A DNA stretch of 64,000 nt from Candidatus Woesearchaeota archaeon (GTDB lineage Archaea > Nanobdellota > Nanobdellia > Woesearchaeales > UBA9642). The notes beneath the pieces were generated by a model. That model had not been told where the DNA came from. It saw only the letters and a program-made list of their open reading frames with translations, and searched no databases. Below are positions 42,282-52,250 of the stretch, in pieces. Position numbers and translations under genes: made by a program. Location: contig QZIT01000006.1 of assembly GCA_003599145.1 (NCBI GenBank), positions 124,001 to 188,000 of the forward strand, given 5' to 3'. How positions within the stretch are numbered: the first letter of the stretch is position 1; the number at the start of each line of letters is the position of its first letter.

Positions 42282-45200
42282 TTACGTAACTACAATAGCT
42301 GGCTTTGAAGGAGAAGCGTTTTTTGCCTTTGCTTCAGTGCTTTTTTCTGCTGCTTCTATACGGATATCTGCTTTGAATATCCCTTTGATTCTTTCAGAAA
42401 CCTTTTGCAGATTCTGCAGTTCTTCTTTTTGGGATAAAATAACAGAAGGCAGTTTGGTATTATCCTTCAGAATAAGCGGAAGCAGTTTTGCAATGTCCTC
42501 TCCATACTGCTTGAATTCCTGTTTTGCCATCACTGCCTGCAATATGAGTTTCATATCTCTTGTTTTTTCAATTTCTTTTTTAAGCAGTCTGTAAAAGTCA
42601 TATTTCCAAGATGCGCTGATAATTATCTTTATGGTTTTTGGTTGCTCTATCTTTGCAAATTCCAGTACTTTTCTCATATCTAAAGTTAGATTGGTGATGG
42701 TTTCTTCTATAAACTCTGCTTTTGCATCAATTTTCTTTTCATCAAACGATGGCCATGATGCTAAGGAGATAAACGTTTTTTGGCCTGCCTTTTCCCATAA
42801 CTCTTCTGCAAGATGAGGTGTAAAAGGAGCAATCAGCAATAACAGGGTAGTAAATGCTTCTTTTGGGAGTTCTTCAAGTGTCTGCAGATAATTCACAAAT
42901 TCAGTTATGGCAATGGTTGTTTTATTGTATTCAAAAGTATCTATAGTTTCCGTAACGCCTTTTATGGTTCTGTGCATTTTGCTTTGCGTCAGCGTATCTA
43001 TTTTTGCAATCAGTTTTTTATCTGACAATGCATATACTCTTGATAAGAATCTATAGGAGCCTTCAACGCCATCATCTCTCCATTCTATCACTTTGTCAGG
43101 AGTTGCAACAGACATTAAGAAGAATCTTGCTGTGTCTATGCCGTATGTATCAGAAATATCTGTTTGATACACCACATTTCCTTTGCTTTTTGACATTTTT
43201 GCTCCATCTTTGTAGACAATGCCCTGATTGAATAATTTTGCAAAAGGCTCGTCAAAATCAATAAGCTTCATATCATGCAATGCTTTAACAAAAAACCTTG
43301 CATAAATCAAGTGCATGACTGCATGCTCAGCACCGCCTATATACTGGTCAACAGGCATCCAATACTTTACTTTTGCTTTGCTGAACGGCTCTTTTTTATT
43401 TTTATTATCGCAGTATCTTAAAAAATACCATGATGAATCCATAAAACCGCCCATGGTGTCTGTTTCCCTTTGTGCAGGTCCTTTACACTTTGGACAGGCA
43501 ACGTTCACAAATTCTTTATGCTCTTTTAAAGGATTCTTTGCCTTTAAGTCAACATTTTTAGGAAGCAAAACAGGAATTGCTGATGGAACTACCCCGCACT
43601 TTTGACAGTGAATCATGGGTATAGGTGTTCCCCAGTATCTTTGTCTTGATATTAACCAGTCTTTTATTTTATACTGAATAACTTTCTTTCCTAATTTCTT
43701 TTGAGCAAGGTATTTGGTTATCTCAGCAATGGCATCAGTGCTTTTTGTTCCATTAAACTCTCCTGAATTGATTAAGGTTCCTTCTTCTGTGTATGCTCTT
43801 TCTTTTCCCAGATACTGCAATAATCCAAAGGCATTATACTCATGTGTTATTTTTTTCAGGGCTTCTTCTGCAGACATCCAAATTACTTCATGCTTTTTTG
43901 CTTCTTCTTTATCTAAAGTAACAGGTTTATCATCAGTTAATTCCAATAAAACAGCCTGGTCAAGCCGCATTCTCCATACTTTTTTATTGTCTGCAAAAAA
44001 ATGCTGTTCAGTTTCTCCGCCGAGTTTTTTTATAAATTGAGTTTTATACCCTGTTTCTTCTAAAACTTCCCGTTCAGCAGCTTTTCCTGCGTCTTCTCCT
44101 TGGTCAATTCCTCCAATGACAGGAGAGATCCATCCAAATTCTTTCCACTGTATCATCAAAAAGGTATTGTCTTTTTTTCTGTGAACGACTGCAGAAATGG
44201 TTTTTCTAAACTCTTCATTTTTATGAGCCTCTCCGAAAACAGGCATGATGACTTCTTTAATGGGAATTTTATATTTTTTTGCAAACTCAAAATCCCTTTG
44301 GTCATGTGCAGGCACTGCCATTACCATGCCTGAGCCATAATCAGCAAGAACAAAATTGCCTGCCCAGACAGGAACTTTTTCTCCGTTGACAGGATTGATT
44401 GCATAGCTTCCTGTAAATACGCCATCTTTATCTAGCGATTCAATTTCTTCCTGTGTTTTTACTTTCTGGCATTTTTTGACAAAGGCTTCCATGTCTTTTT
44501 TATGCTCTGCTGTTGTCAATTCCATCAAACGAGGATGGTGAGCAGAAATAACCATAAAGGTAACTCCATAAATAGTGTCTGGGCGTGTTGTAAAAATAGG
44601 CCATTGCTCCTTGTTGATTTCAAACAATATTTCTGTTCCATGGCTTTTCCCTATCCAGTTTTTCTGCATTGTTTTTATTTTTTCAGGCCACTCTATTTTT
44701 TCCAAATCAGCCAGCAATCTCTCTGCATAGTCTGTAATCTTAAAAAACCATTGCTCTAAGTCTTTTTTTACCACGTCTGTTTCACAGCGCCAGCACTTGC
44801 CTCCTTCTGCTTCTTCATTGGCTAAAACAGACTCGCAGTTAGGGCACCAGTTGACAGGAGCTTTTTTTCTGTATGCTAATCCTTTTTCGAATAATTTTAT
44901 GAAAAAATATTGATTCCATTGATAATACTCAGGGTCATGGCTTGCCAGCATTCTTTCCCAGTCATAGCTGTTGCCCAATGCTTTTTGATATGCAATAATT
45001 TTTTTTATTGCTTTTTCAGTATAGTCTAAAGGATGGATGCCTTCTTTTTTTGCAGCTGTTTCTGCAGGCAATCCAAAAGAATCATAGCCCATAGGATACA
45101 AGACATTATGGCCCTGCATTCTTTTACATCGTGCATAGACATCTCCAATAGTATAATTTCTTACATGGCCCATATGTAAAAAAGAAGCGCTGGGATAGGG

Positions 45201-45308
45201 ATACATCTCTAAAACATAATATTTTTTCTTTTTTCCCTCTGTAGCATGAAAGATGCCTGCTTCTTCCCATGCAGACTGCCATTTCTTGGCTATTGCATTT
45301 AAATCCAT
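42282..45308 (-). CDS. leuS: Bacterial-type leucyl-tRNA synthetase with inserted Nudix domain
   Basis: A 1,008-residue LeuRS. YPYPSASFLHMGH (residues 36-48), DSFGLPAETAA (bacterial LeuRS form, unlike archaeal GTPI), Zn motif CPNC/CWRC (about 155-175), editing TTRPDT (about 240) and AVPAHDQRDFEFA, then KMSKSKGN. Between about residues 360 and 503 lies an extra domain of about 140 residues with a perfect Nudix box (GGIDQGED...REVLEETGY, 399-421). LeuRS sequence resumes at RAYTEEGTLINSG. The host is archaeal, so this gene was probably acquired from a bacterium. Confidence 0.93.
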   Translation of the reverse strand: MDLNAIAKKWQSAWEEAGIFHATEGKKKKYYVLEMYPYPSASFLHMGHVRNYTIGDVYARCKRMQGHNVLYPMGYDSFGLPAETAAKKEGIHPLDYTEKAIKKIIAYQKALGNSYDWERMLASHDPEYYQWNQYFFIKLFEKGLAYRKKAPVNWCPNCESVLANEEAEGGKCWRCETDVVKKDLEQWFFKITDYAERLLADLEKIEWPEKIKTMQKNWIGKSHGTEILFEINKEQWPIFTTRPDTIYGVTFMVISAHHPRLMELTTAEHKKDMEAFVKKCQKVKTQEEIESLDKDGVFTGSYAINPVNGEKVPVWAGNFVLADYGSGMVMAVPAHDQRDFEFAKKYKIPIKEVIMPVFGEAHKNEEFRKTISAVVHRKKDNTFLMIQWKEFGWISPVIGGIDQGEDAGKAAEREVLEETGYKTQFIKKLGGETEQHFFADNKKVWRMRLDQAVLLELTDDKPVTLDKEEAKKHEVIWMSAEEALKKITHEYNAFGLLQYLGKERAYTEEGTLINSGEFNGTKSTDAIAEITKYLAQKKLGKKVIQYKIKDWLISRQRYWGTPIPMIHCQKCGVVPSAIPVLLPKNVDLKAKNPLKEHKEFVNVACPKCKGPAQRETDTMGGFMDSSWYFLRYCDNKNKKEPFSKAKVKYWMPVDQYIGGAEHAVMHLIYARFFVKALHDMKLIDFDEPFAKLFNQGIVYKDGAKMSKSKGNVVYQTDISDTYGIDTARFFLMSVATPDKVIEWRDDGVEGSYRFLSRVYALSDKKLIAKIDTLTQSKMHRTIKGVTETIDTFEYNKTTIAITEFVNYLQTLEELPKEAFTTLLLLIAPFTPHLAEELWEKAGQKTFISLASWPSFDEKKIDAKAEFIEETITNLTLDMRKVLEFAKIEQPKTIKIIISASWKYDFYRLLKKEIEKTRDMKLILQAVMAKQEFKQYGEDIAKLLPLILKDNTKLPSVILSQKEELQNLQKVSERIKGIFKADIRIEAAEKSTEAKAKNASPSKPAIVVT

Positions 45309-45404
45309 GGTTTCAATAAACCTGCTGGTATTTAAATAGGTTACTGTGCTATGGAGAGAAACTATAAAAATAGCAAAAAAATAAAAAAATTACAGCAACA
45401 TCGT

Positions 45405-46121
45405 TTATTCTGCAATAGTCCAGTTAAGCTGCAGCATTTTTTCAACATCAGTTGTCTGTGCAGTAAAATAGTGGTGTGTTTTGCATACACCGCACGCTTC
45501 ACATACTGCTTCTGTTCTGTTGATTCTTTCAATGTTGATTAGGTTTGCGTTATGCTTGTTGGCGTAGTAGGGAATCATGATTTGTTCATCTGTTGCCTGG
45601 GCAAAAAACTGCAGTTCTCCTGTTGCATACCATGCTTGCCATGGAGTTTCTTCACATTGCACAGGTTCATACTGTATTTTAGTATATCGGGTGTTTTCAA
45701 TAATCTCATATATTTTCTGGGTCATTGCCTGTAATTGTTCTGGCATGTTTCCTTTATAGAAGGGATCAACCTTGACTGTTTTTGTTATTCCGCCTTTTTG
45801 CATGGTGAGCTCCATGATGCCTACATCAGTTACTAAAGCAGGGTTTTGCTCATAGAGGTCATCAAGCGCTGAAAAGTTTTCAAATAAAACCAATAAGTTT
45901 GCGTAAGTTTCTGCATCAATAGGCTTTACCTGTTCTTCTGTGATGGAGCCATTGGCGTGATACAGTCTATACGTAACCGTATCTTTGGTAATGGTTAATT
46001 CCTGTACAGCCATCTCTTGCATAACAAAACCGCCGTAGGTTTTGTAAACAATGGTTGTATCTTGAATTTGCGCTGTGCATGCTGCTGTCAATAATAACAG
46101 TGCTAGTATAAGTATTTTCAT
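45405..46121 (-). CDS. Lipoprotein of unknown function
   Basis: A 238-residue protein with a signal ending LLTAAC, a lipobox with Cys at about 15. The mature part is beta-rich, with CEACGVC near the C-terminus. AGGTGAG-like site (GGTGAGACT) precedes the ATG. It resembles the other lipoproteins here only in its anchor. No family recognised. Confidence 0.65.
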   Translation of the reverse strand: MKILILALLLLTAACTAQIQDTTIVYKTYGGFVMQEMAVQELTITKDTVTYRLYHANGSITEEQVKPIDAETYANLLVLFENFSALDDLYEQNPALVTDVGIMELTMQKGGITKTVKVDPFYKGNMPEQLQAMTQKIYEIIENTRYTKIQYEPVQCEETPWQAWYATGELQFFAQATDEQIMIPYYANKHNANLINIERINRTEAVCEACGVCKTHHYFTAQTTDVEKMLQLNWTIAE

Positions 46122-46222
46122 AGTCTCACCAATTGTATAAGGTTGAGCAACTATTTAAATATTATTTTAGGTTCAGTTGCATTTGAAGTTAAGTTTATAA
46201 ATACTGGATCTGTTCTGAAGCC

Positions 46223-46918
46223 ATGGATGATTTAGCAAAAACTGTTGATGCCTGTGCAAAATTGGACTTAAAGAACGCAGCATTAGGACCTGAATTTTAC
46301 TATAAGCATCTTCCTTTATGCGTCATTGATGCCGTATTTTCCATGGGAGTGCGGTATGCAGCAGTACAAAAAGTAGTTGATAGATATTGTGATTCTGAAA
46401 TCTTAACTCCCTATAGAGATACAGCAGAACTTCCCGATATCTCTGCTCAGGAAAATATTTCCCAATTTGCCTTTGGCATGAGAGTGAAAGGAATACCTCA
46501 ATACACAGAAGATGTTTTCAAAAATAAACAAAGAACTTCAACAAGGAATGGCATTTTAAAAGGAGAAGCCGTGTATCTTTTTGCCTGCGCTTTGGAAAAA
46601 GAAGGCATACTCTATTTGCAGGATGCTCCTTTAGCTATCCAAACTGATGCGCTGCGCAACGCTATCCAGGAAATTCCTGGACAGAAAAGCGGATTGTCTT
46701 TGGATTATTTCTTCATGCTTGCAGGTTCTGATGATTTTATCAAGGCAGATAGACTGGTAAGAAGATTTTTGGAAAATGCGCTTGGGAAACCTGTTTCTGT
46801 TGCTGATGCAAGAATATTGCTTTCAGAAGCAGTTGATGTTTTAGTATCAGCCTATCCCGCAATGACTCCAAGATTATTAGATCATACTATCTGGAAGTAT
46901 CAGCGACAAACTTTATAA
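46223..46918 (+). CDS. HhH-GPD/endonuclease III-like hypothetical protein
   Basis: A 231-residue helical protein. LPLCVIDAVFSMGVRYAAVQKVVDRYC near the N-terminus and MTPRLLDHTIWKYQR at the end recall a widespread hypothetical family related to HhH-GPD DNA glycosylases, but the catalytic helix-hairpin-helix and Lys/Asp pair are not obvious. The TATA box lies about 25 nt ahead (gtttataaat). Possible nucleic-acid protein. Confidence 0.6.
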   Translation: MDDLAKTVDACAKLDLKNAALGPEFYYKHLPLCVIDAVFSMGVRYAAVQKVVDRYCDSEILTPYRDTAELPDISAQENISQFAFGMRVKGIPQYTEDVFKNKQRTSTRNGILKGEAVYLFACALEKEGILYLQDAPLAIQTDALRNAIQEIPGQKSGLSLDYFFMLAGSDDFIKADRLVRRFLENALGKPVSVADARILLSEAVDVLVSAYPAMTPRLLDHTIWKYQRQTL

Positions 46919-46940
46919 ACCTTCTCTTATTAGCAAAACT

Positions 46941-48587
46941 ATGGACGAAATCATTGAGAAATGCGCCCTGCAAAATGCAGTAAAGCATGATGGAAAAGCA
47001 AACATGGGCAGTGTTGTAGGCGCAGTTATTCAGGAAATTCCCCATTTTAAAGACAACATGGCTGAAAATTCAAAGAAAATTAAAGCCATTCTGGATAGAG
47101 TGAATAAGCTCTCTTTGGAAGAGCAGAAAAAATTACTTCAAAAATACCCTGAAGAAGTAAAAGAGAAAAAAGAAAGAGACATGTTTGCCTTTTTGAATGT
47201 TACAGGAAGCATAAAAACTGGATTTCCCCCAGGACCTGAAAAATACCCGCACATAGGGCATGCAAAAGCACTCATCCTTAACTATGAACTTGCGAAAAAA
47301 TATAATGGAAAATTTGTTTTGAGATTTGAAGACACGAATCCTGAATTAGTACGGAAGGAATTCTATGACATCATGCTTGAAAATTTTAAATGGCTTGATG
47401 TCAAATGGGATAAGCTGGATTATGCATCGGATCATATGCAGGTATTTTATGATTTTGCTAAAAAACTCCTGACAGAAGGCAAAGCGTATGTTTGTTTTTG
47501 CTCTAAGGAAATCATAAGCGAGGGCAGGGCAAAAGGCACTCCTTGTGTTTGCAGAAATACGGCTCCAGAAGAAAATCTTGCTAACTTTGAAAAAATGATG
47601 ACTTCTTTGACTGAAGGGGCTGCTATTGTGAGACTCAAGATAGATTTGCAGCATCAGAATACTACTATGAGAGATCCTACCATCATGAGGATTATTGAGT
47701 CAGAACATCCGCGAACAAAGAAAAAATACAGAGTCTGGCCTAATTATGACTTTCAAAACTCCATCATGGATGGCATTGAAGGAATTACTCATAGAATGAG
47801 AAGCAAGGAGTTTGAATTGAGAAATGCCCTGCAGAGATACATACAGCAAATGTTAGCATTACCTCAAACAAGCATCTATGAGTTTGCACGCTTTAATCTT
47901 GAAGGCGTTGAAAGCTCTGGCAGAATTATCAGGGAAAAAATTGCAAATCATGAATTGACAGGCTGGGATGATCCTTCGTTAACAACGTTGGTTGCTTTAA
48001 GAAGAAGGGGCTTTCAGGCAAAAGCTATTTATGATTTTGTATTATCAACAGGCATTTCAAAATCAGAAAGCACCTTAACCTGGGATGATTTAATAGTCCA
48101 TAATAAAAGGATTCTTGACAGCCAGTGCAATAGATATTTTTTCATCGAACATCCCGTAAAAATAAGCATTCATGACACTCCAGAAAGAACAGTTGAAGTA
48201 AAACTTCATCCAGAGCAAAACAAAGGCAAAAGAAAATTTAAGCTAACAGGAACTTTTTATGTTGATAAAAAAGATTTTGACCAGTTCAGGGAAAATGAGA
48301 TTATACGATTGATGGACTGTTTAAATTTCAGAAAGCACGGTGATGGCTTTATTTTTGATAGCTTTGAATATGAGCATTTTAAGGGAAAAGGAAAACACAT
48401 CATTCATTGGCTAACCGACGATGCTATTGAAACAAACATTTTCATGCCAAACCATGAAGTAAAAAAAGGGCTTGCAGAAAAAGCAGTTTCAAAATTAAAG
48501 CAGGGAACGATTATTCAGTTTGAACGATTTGGATTCTGCATTTTAGACAACAAAAAAGAAAATATCTTCTGGTTTACGCATCGATAA
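46941..48587 (+). CDS. gltX: Glutamyl-tRNA synthetase, divergent signature motifs
   Basis: A 548-residue archaeal-type GluRS, class I. HIGH is PHIGHAKA (about residue 104) and FVLRFEDTNPE follows. The domain HRMRSKEFELRNAL replaces the usual HVLRGKDH-like block, and the KMSKS region around residue 323 reads GVESSGRIIREKI before GWDDPSL, without the usual lysines. A beta-barrel anticodon domain completes it. Divergence may mark altered activity or a GatDE-type discriminating role; the normal-length fold argues it is functional. Confidence 0.88.
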   Translation: MDEIIEKCALQNAVKHDGKANMGSVVGAVIQEIPHFKDNMAENSKKIKAILDRVNKLSLEEQKKLLQKYPEEVKEKKERDMFAFLNVTGSIKTGFPPGPEKYPHIGHAKALILNYELAKKYNGKFVLRFEDTNPELVRKEFYDIMLENFKWLDVKWDKLDYASDHMQVFYDFAKKLLTEGKAYVCFCSKEIISEGRAKGTPCVCRNTAPEENLANFEKMMTSLTEGAAIVRLKIDLQHQNTTMRDPTIMRIIESEHPRTKKKYRVWPNYDFQNSIMDGIEGITHRMRSKEFELRNALQRYIQQMLALPQTSIYEFARFNLEGVESSGRIIREKIANHELTGWDDPSLTTLVALRRRGFQAKAIYDFVLSTGISKSESTLTWDDLIVHNKRILDSQCNRYFFIEHPVKISIHDTPERTVEVKLHPEQNKGKRKFKLTGTFYVDKKDFDQFRENEIIRLMDCLNFRKHGDGFIFDSFEYEHFKGKGKHIIHWLTDDAIETNIFMPNHEVKKGLAEKAVSKLKQGTIIQFERFGFCILDNKKENIFWFTHR

Positions 48588-48602
48588 ACTGCGTGTATTC
48601 CT

Positions 48603-49358
48603 TTACTTTTTTGGCTTTGCAATAATAAGGATTCGTTTAGCATCAGCTCTTGCATTGAAAAAGCTCATGGTTTTGAATACGCTGATTATTTCAAATCCTG
48701 CTTTATCCAGGAGGGGTATTATTTCGTTTTTATCATACAATCTTACTTTTTTCTGCTTCTTTTTTATAAACTGCAATTTTTTCCCATCTTTACCATAAAA
48801 CTGTTGGGTAAACACTAAGACTGTTTGATTATTTTTCTGCTCTATAGAATTATCTATTTTTTCGACATAGAGACCATCCATTTGAATATGGCTGAACTTT
48901 TTTCTTCTGAATTTTCTTGATTGTTTGTTCGGTATGTCCAGCAAAAGCAATCCGTCTTTTTTGAGATTTTTTTTCATGCTTTTTAATACAGAAAGATTCC
49001 CAGTATCTGAAAAGTAGCCAAAGCTTGTAAACCAAGAAAGCATAACATCAAATCTTTTTTTTAAAGTAAACTTGCGCATATCTTTTTTGTAATAGTTTTC
49101 TGCATAAGCAGGAAATTTTTCTTTAGCTTCCTTAAGCAATGCCGTTTCAGTATCTATTCCGTAAACTTTAAAGCCTTTTTTCCTGAGCAATGGATGAATT
49201 CTTCCGTTTCCGCAACCAACATCGAGAATAGTAAGGTACTTTTGATGAAGTTTTCGTTCAAATAATTGCAATATCTGCACAATATATGCAGATTCTTCTT
49301 TGCTTTTGTGCTCTCGAAAACGTATGTGCCATTCAAGAGCGGCAGGAATGGCGTTCAT
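48603..49358 (-). CDS. Class I SAM-dependent methyltransferase
   Basis: A 251-residue protein with motif I LDVGCGNGRIHPLLRKKGF, motif II YGIDTETALL, and LSWFTSFGYF. The C-terminal half is beta- and lysine-rich, QKKVRLYDKNEIIPLLDKAGF being typical of small-molecule methyltransferases. Substrate is unknown. Confidence 0.88.
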   Translation of the reverse strand: MNAIPAALEWHIRFREHKSKEESAYIVQILQLFERKLHQKYLTILDVGCGNGRIHPLLRKKGFKVYGIDTETALLKEAKEKFPAYAENYYKKDMRKFTLKKRFDVMLSWFTSFGYFSDTGNLSVLKSMKKNLKKDGLLLLDIPNKQSRKFRRKKFSHIQMDGLYVEKIDNSIEQKNNQTVLVFTQQFYGKDGKKLQFIKKKQKKVRLYDKNEIIPLLDKAGFEIISVFKTMSFFNARADAKRILIIAKPKK

Positions 49359-49418
49359 TATATCCTTTATGTTTATGGCTATTTAAATTTTTGCAAATCG
49401 TAACGTCTGATGGTTGAA

Positions 49419-50624
49419 CTAGTTGCTTTTCACCGCGTAATAGTCTTCAAGAATGATTTTATCCATTTGTTCTAAATTTCTTACCTGATACAACCTCCCA
49501 TTGCCCAGCGCAACCATTTTTTCAGCTAATTGCAATCCTTCTTTTGAAAGATTAATGCCTATCATGGATAAGGTGATGTTGTGGTTTCTTGCGCTGCTCA
49601 CTGCCTCGAGCGTTTCTTTTTCAGGGTTTTTTCCCCGAGTGGGCATGGCATCCGTTAATAGAATCAAATGTTTAGTTTCATGTTTGGGAAACAATTCTAT
49701 TGCCCTCAGGATGGTTTTTTGAATATCTGTTTCATTGCTCGCTTTGATTTCTGCAAGCTCTCTCAAAATGTGCATGAAATCTGTTGTTGGAGCTACCTGT
49801 GTTTTTATGTCGCTGCCAAAAACAATAAGGCCTACTTTATTTTTTTCTGCGATGGCTTTATAGCAAAGTGCAATGCCTGCCTTTTTTGCAGTTTTTAGTT
49901 TCTCTCCTCGCATGCTTCCTGATGCATCCAAGCCGTAAATAATGGAAATTCTTCCTTTGTTCTCCCTTTCAAACATCATCAAATCCTGTTTATCCAGCTT
50001 CGTATGCCCCCTTCTCAAGGCTTTTTTGATGCTTGCCTTTATTGCCAGATCTCTATACCTGCTTTTTTTATAGAGAGAAACGTTGTTTTTTTCTCCGTAA
50101 ATGGATTTTTCTTTTTTCTTTTTTTCTCCAAACCCTTTCGGCATTAAATGGTCAAGCTCTTCAACATATAAAACAAGAGAACTTAGCAATAATCCTTTAT
50201 CAGTTACGGTTCCTCGATTGTCCAGCAGCTTCTTCTTTTGTAAATCGCGTATTTTTTGTTCTATATGCTCTTTGATGAGTTTTTTAAATTCAGGAATCTT
50301 GATATTTTTTTCAACATAATCAGGACTGTAGCCAGTAAGTTCTTTAACAATAACTTCCCCATACAATTGCTCTGCAAGTTTATAATCCTTCACTAAATTT
50401 TCATAAATAAGGTCGGGAGTAAATCCCCCTAGTCCCTGCGTTAAAGAATCTGCTATTAACTTGCCATCATCAACAGTGTCTTTGTCATTTTCAATGACCG
50501 AGTGCATTAATTTTTCTTCTTCAGTTTGCTTGTCTAAGGCTCCTGAAAGTTCTTCAACAGTCTCAGTTTTCTTAGCTTTTGTTTTTTCTTCTTTCAAATC
50601 AAACTCTGTGTCAGAGGTAATCAC
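49419..50624 (-). CDS. VWA-domain protein (MoxR partner)
   Basis: A 401-residue protein with a charged helical front and a C-terminal von Willebrand A domain with the MIDAS DASGSMRGEK (about 225-234), then SNETDIQKTI (Thr) and LLTDAMPTRG (Asp). The GTG start overlaps the end of the MoxR ATPase gene, so they work as a pair: the ATPase probably loads or remodels targets bound by the VWA protein. Confidence 0.88.
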   Translation of the reverse strand: MITSDTEFDLKEEKTKAKKTETVEELSGALDKQTEEEKLMHSVIENDKDTVDDGKLIADSLTQGLGGFTPDLIYENLVKDYKLAEQLYGEVIVKELTGYSPDYVEKNIKIPEFKKLIKEHIEQKIRDLQKKKLLDNRGTVTDKGLLLSSLVLYVEELDHLMPKGFGEKKKKEKSIYGEKNNVSLYKKSRYRDLAIKASIKKALRRGHTKLDKQDLMMFERENKGRISIIYGLDASGSMRGEKLKTAKKAGIALCYKAIAEKNKVGLIVFGSDIKTQVAPTTDFMHILRELAEIKASNETDIQKTILRAIELFPKHETKHLILLTDAMPTRGKNPEKETLEAVSSARNHNITLSMIGINLSKEGLQLAEKMVALGNGRLYQVRNLEQMDKIILEDYYAVKSN

Positions 50625-51504
50625 CCTTTTTGAATTTGGTGAATTCTTCCTCTATAAACGAGTCTGTGGTTTCCAGATATTTTACAGAGGGCTTTAATTT
50701 TATTCTATGCGCTAAAACAGAGCTGATGACTGCCTTGATATCCTCTAAAATGACGGTTTTTCTTTTTTCCAGCAATGCATTGCTCTGCGCTCTTTCGTAG
50801 ATGCCTATGCTTGCCCTCACGCTTGGTTTTTTTTCTAACCGTTCATCGTTTCTTAATTCCCTGATGAAGCTGACGGCATAGTCAAGCAGGTTTACAGGAA
50901 ACTCAACGATTTTTTTTCCTTTTGAAGTAACTATTTCTTTCTCTATGTCCAGTGTTTCAGGATAGCCTATGGAGATAATATCAAATCTATCCAGAAAAAC
51001 ATCACTTAACGGCTCTGTTGATGTATCTTCAGGGTTCATGGTTCCTATAAAGATAAAATTGCAGTCAAAATCAACATCATAACTGCCTATGGTGATTTTT
51101 CTTTCTTCTAATACTTGCAATAAGGCATTTTGCAGTTTTTCACTGCACCGGTTGATTTCATCAAAAAACAAGATGCCTCCATTTGCCTTGAATATTTTTC
51201 CCTTGGTAAATGCTTCTTTGCTTAAAGGCCCATACTGAATTGCTTTGATAGGGTCGATATCTCCCAGCAAATCTTCTGCAGTCAAATCAGGACTTCCCTG
51301 AACACGGACAAATAACTCCTTGTTTTTTGTTTCCAGAAATTCATAGACGTTTTTTGCCAGCGTTGTCTTTCCTACACCAGGAGGCCCTAATAAAATAACG
51401 TGCCTGTTCATAAACAGAGCAGATTTCAGTTGCTTTTTGGTTTCCTCTTGGCCTAAAATCGCTTCAAAATCTTTTTTCAGTATGTTTTCTTGTAGTTTGT
51501 CCAT
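50611..51504 (-). CDS. MoxR-type AAA+ ATPase
   Basis: A 297-residue ATPase: Walker A GPPGVGKTTL (about 39-48), Walker B ILFFDEINR, sensor 1 FIGTMNPED and an arginine finger region (SDVFLDRFD), with SPDLTAEDLLGDID as in chelatase-type AAA+ proteins. Together with the overlapping VWA gene it forms the classical MoxR-VWA chaperone pair. The substrate is not indicated by neighbours. Confidence 0.92.
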   Translation of the reverse strand: MDKLQENILKKDFEAILGQEETKKQLKSALFMNRHVILLGPPGVGKTTLAKNVYEFLETKNKELFVRVQGSPDLTAEDLLGDIDPIKAIQYGPLSKEAFTKGKIFKANGGILFFDEINRCSEKLQNALLQVLEERKITIGSYDVDFDCNFIFIGTMNPEDTSTEPLSDVFLDRFDIISIGYPETLDIEKEIVTSKGKKIVEFPVNLLDYAVSFIRELRNDERLEKKPSVRASIGIYERAQSNALLEKRKTVILEDIKAVISSVLAHRIKLKPSVKYLETTDSFIEEEFTKFKKGDYL

Positions 51505-51558
51505 AGGCAGATACAGAATGACAGGGGTTATATAAAGTTTACTCTAAACTAGAGTCCA

Positions 51559-52200
51559 TCATACGTGTCTTTTTCCATAGACAATGATACAGTCATTATC
51601 CGTTCCGTTTGCGTTACATGCTTCTTTAAAAAGTTCTTTTTTCACTTTTTTATTTGCTTCAGGATTGTTTGGTCCAGATTCATGATAGTATACGTATTGA
51701 TCGTCAAACCCCGTAAGCACAACAAAATGTCCCTGATAGAAATCTTTTTTTTGAATAATCTTGTTGTAGTCAATTAAAACCATAGGAATATGGTCTTGTT
51801 GAAGGTGCTGTTCAATCTCTTTTAGAGATAGTGCTTTTTTTTCAAAAATAGCATATTTGAGCAATTTTTTAGTGGCTTTGACCATGACAGGAACATCTAT
51901 CCTGCTAAGGATTTTCTCCGCATCTTTTCCAAAATGCTTTCTGATGAACGGTTCTCCTTCTAAATAGGGCTCTAAATCTTCTTTTGAATAATACTTTACG
52001 TTCAATCCAAGATCCTGTAAAACAGAGGCAATCTGCACTGTAGACGTCCATCGATTAGCTTTCCTTCTTGTTAGCTTATCAAGCTCTTCTAAAGCAAAAT
52101 CTTTGTTCAAAAAATGCTTCAGAACAATTTTCATGGCAACCTGCATGCACTGGCTTCCGTCGCCATCATTCTTGTAAAAGGGAATGTTGAGCATCATCAA
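51559..52200 (-). CDS. C39-like cysteine peptidase domain protein
   Basis: A 213-residue papain-like protein. The catalytic Cys is probably in DGSQCMQVAMKIVL (about 18) and the His in GHFVVLTGFDD (about 160), with a C-terminal Asn/Asp near SGPNNPE. This is the stand-alone C39_2 family, not linked to an ABC exporter. No signal peptide is visible. Confidence 0.8.
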   Translation of the reverse strand: MMMLNIPFYKNDGDGSQCMQVAMKIVLKHFLNKDFALEELDKLTRRKANRWTSTVQIASVLQDLGLNVKYYSKEDLEPYLEGEPFIRKHFGKDAEKILSRIDVPVMVKATKKLLKYAIFEKKALSLKEIEQHLQQDHIPMVLIDYNKIIQKKDFYQGHFVVLTGFDDQYVYYHESGPNNPEANKKVKKELFKEACNANGTDNDCIIVYGKRHV

Positions 52201-52250
52201 AGATAAAAAAGAAAATTGTTTTTATAAAGTTTGCTAAAGAATAAAAAAAA

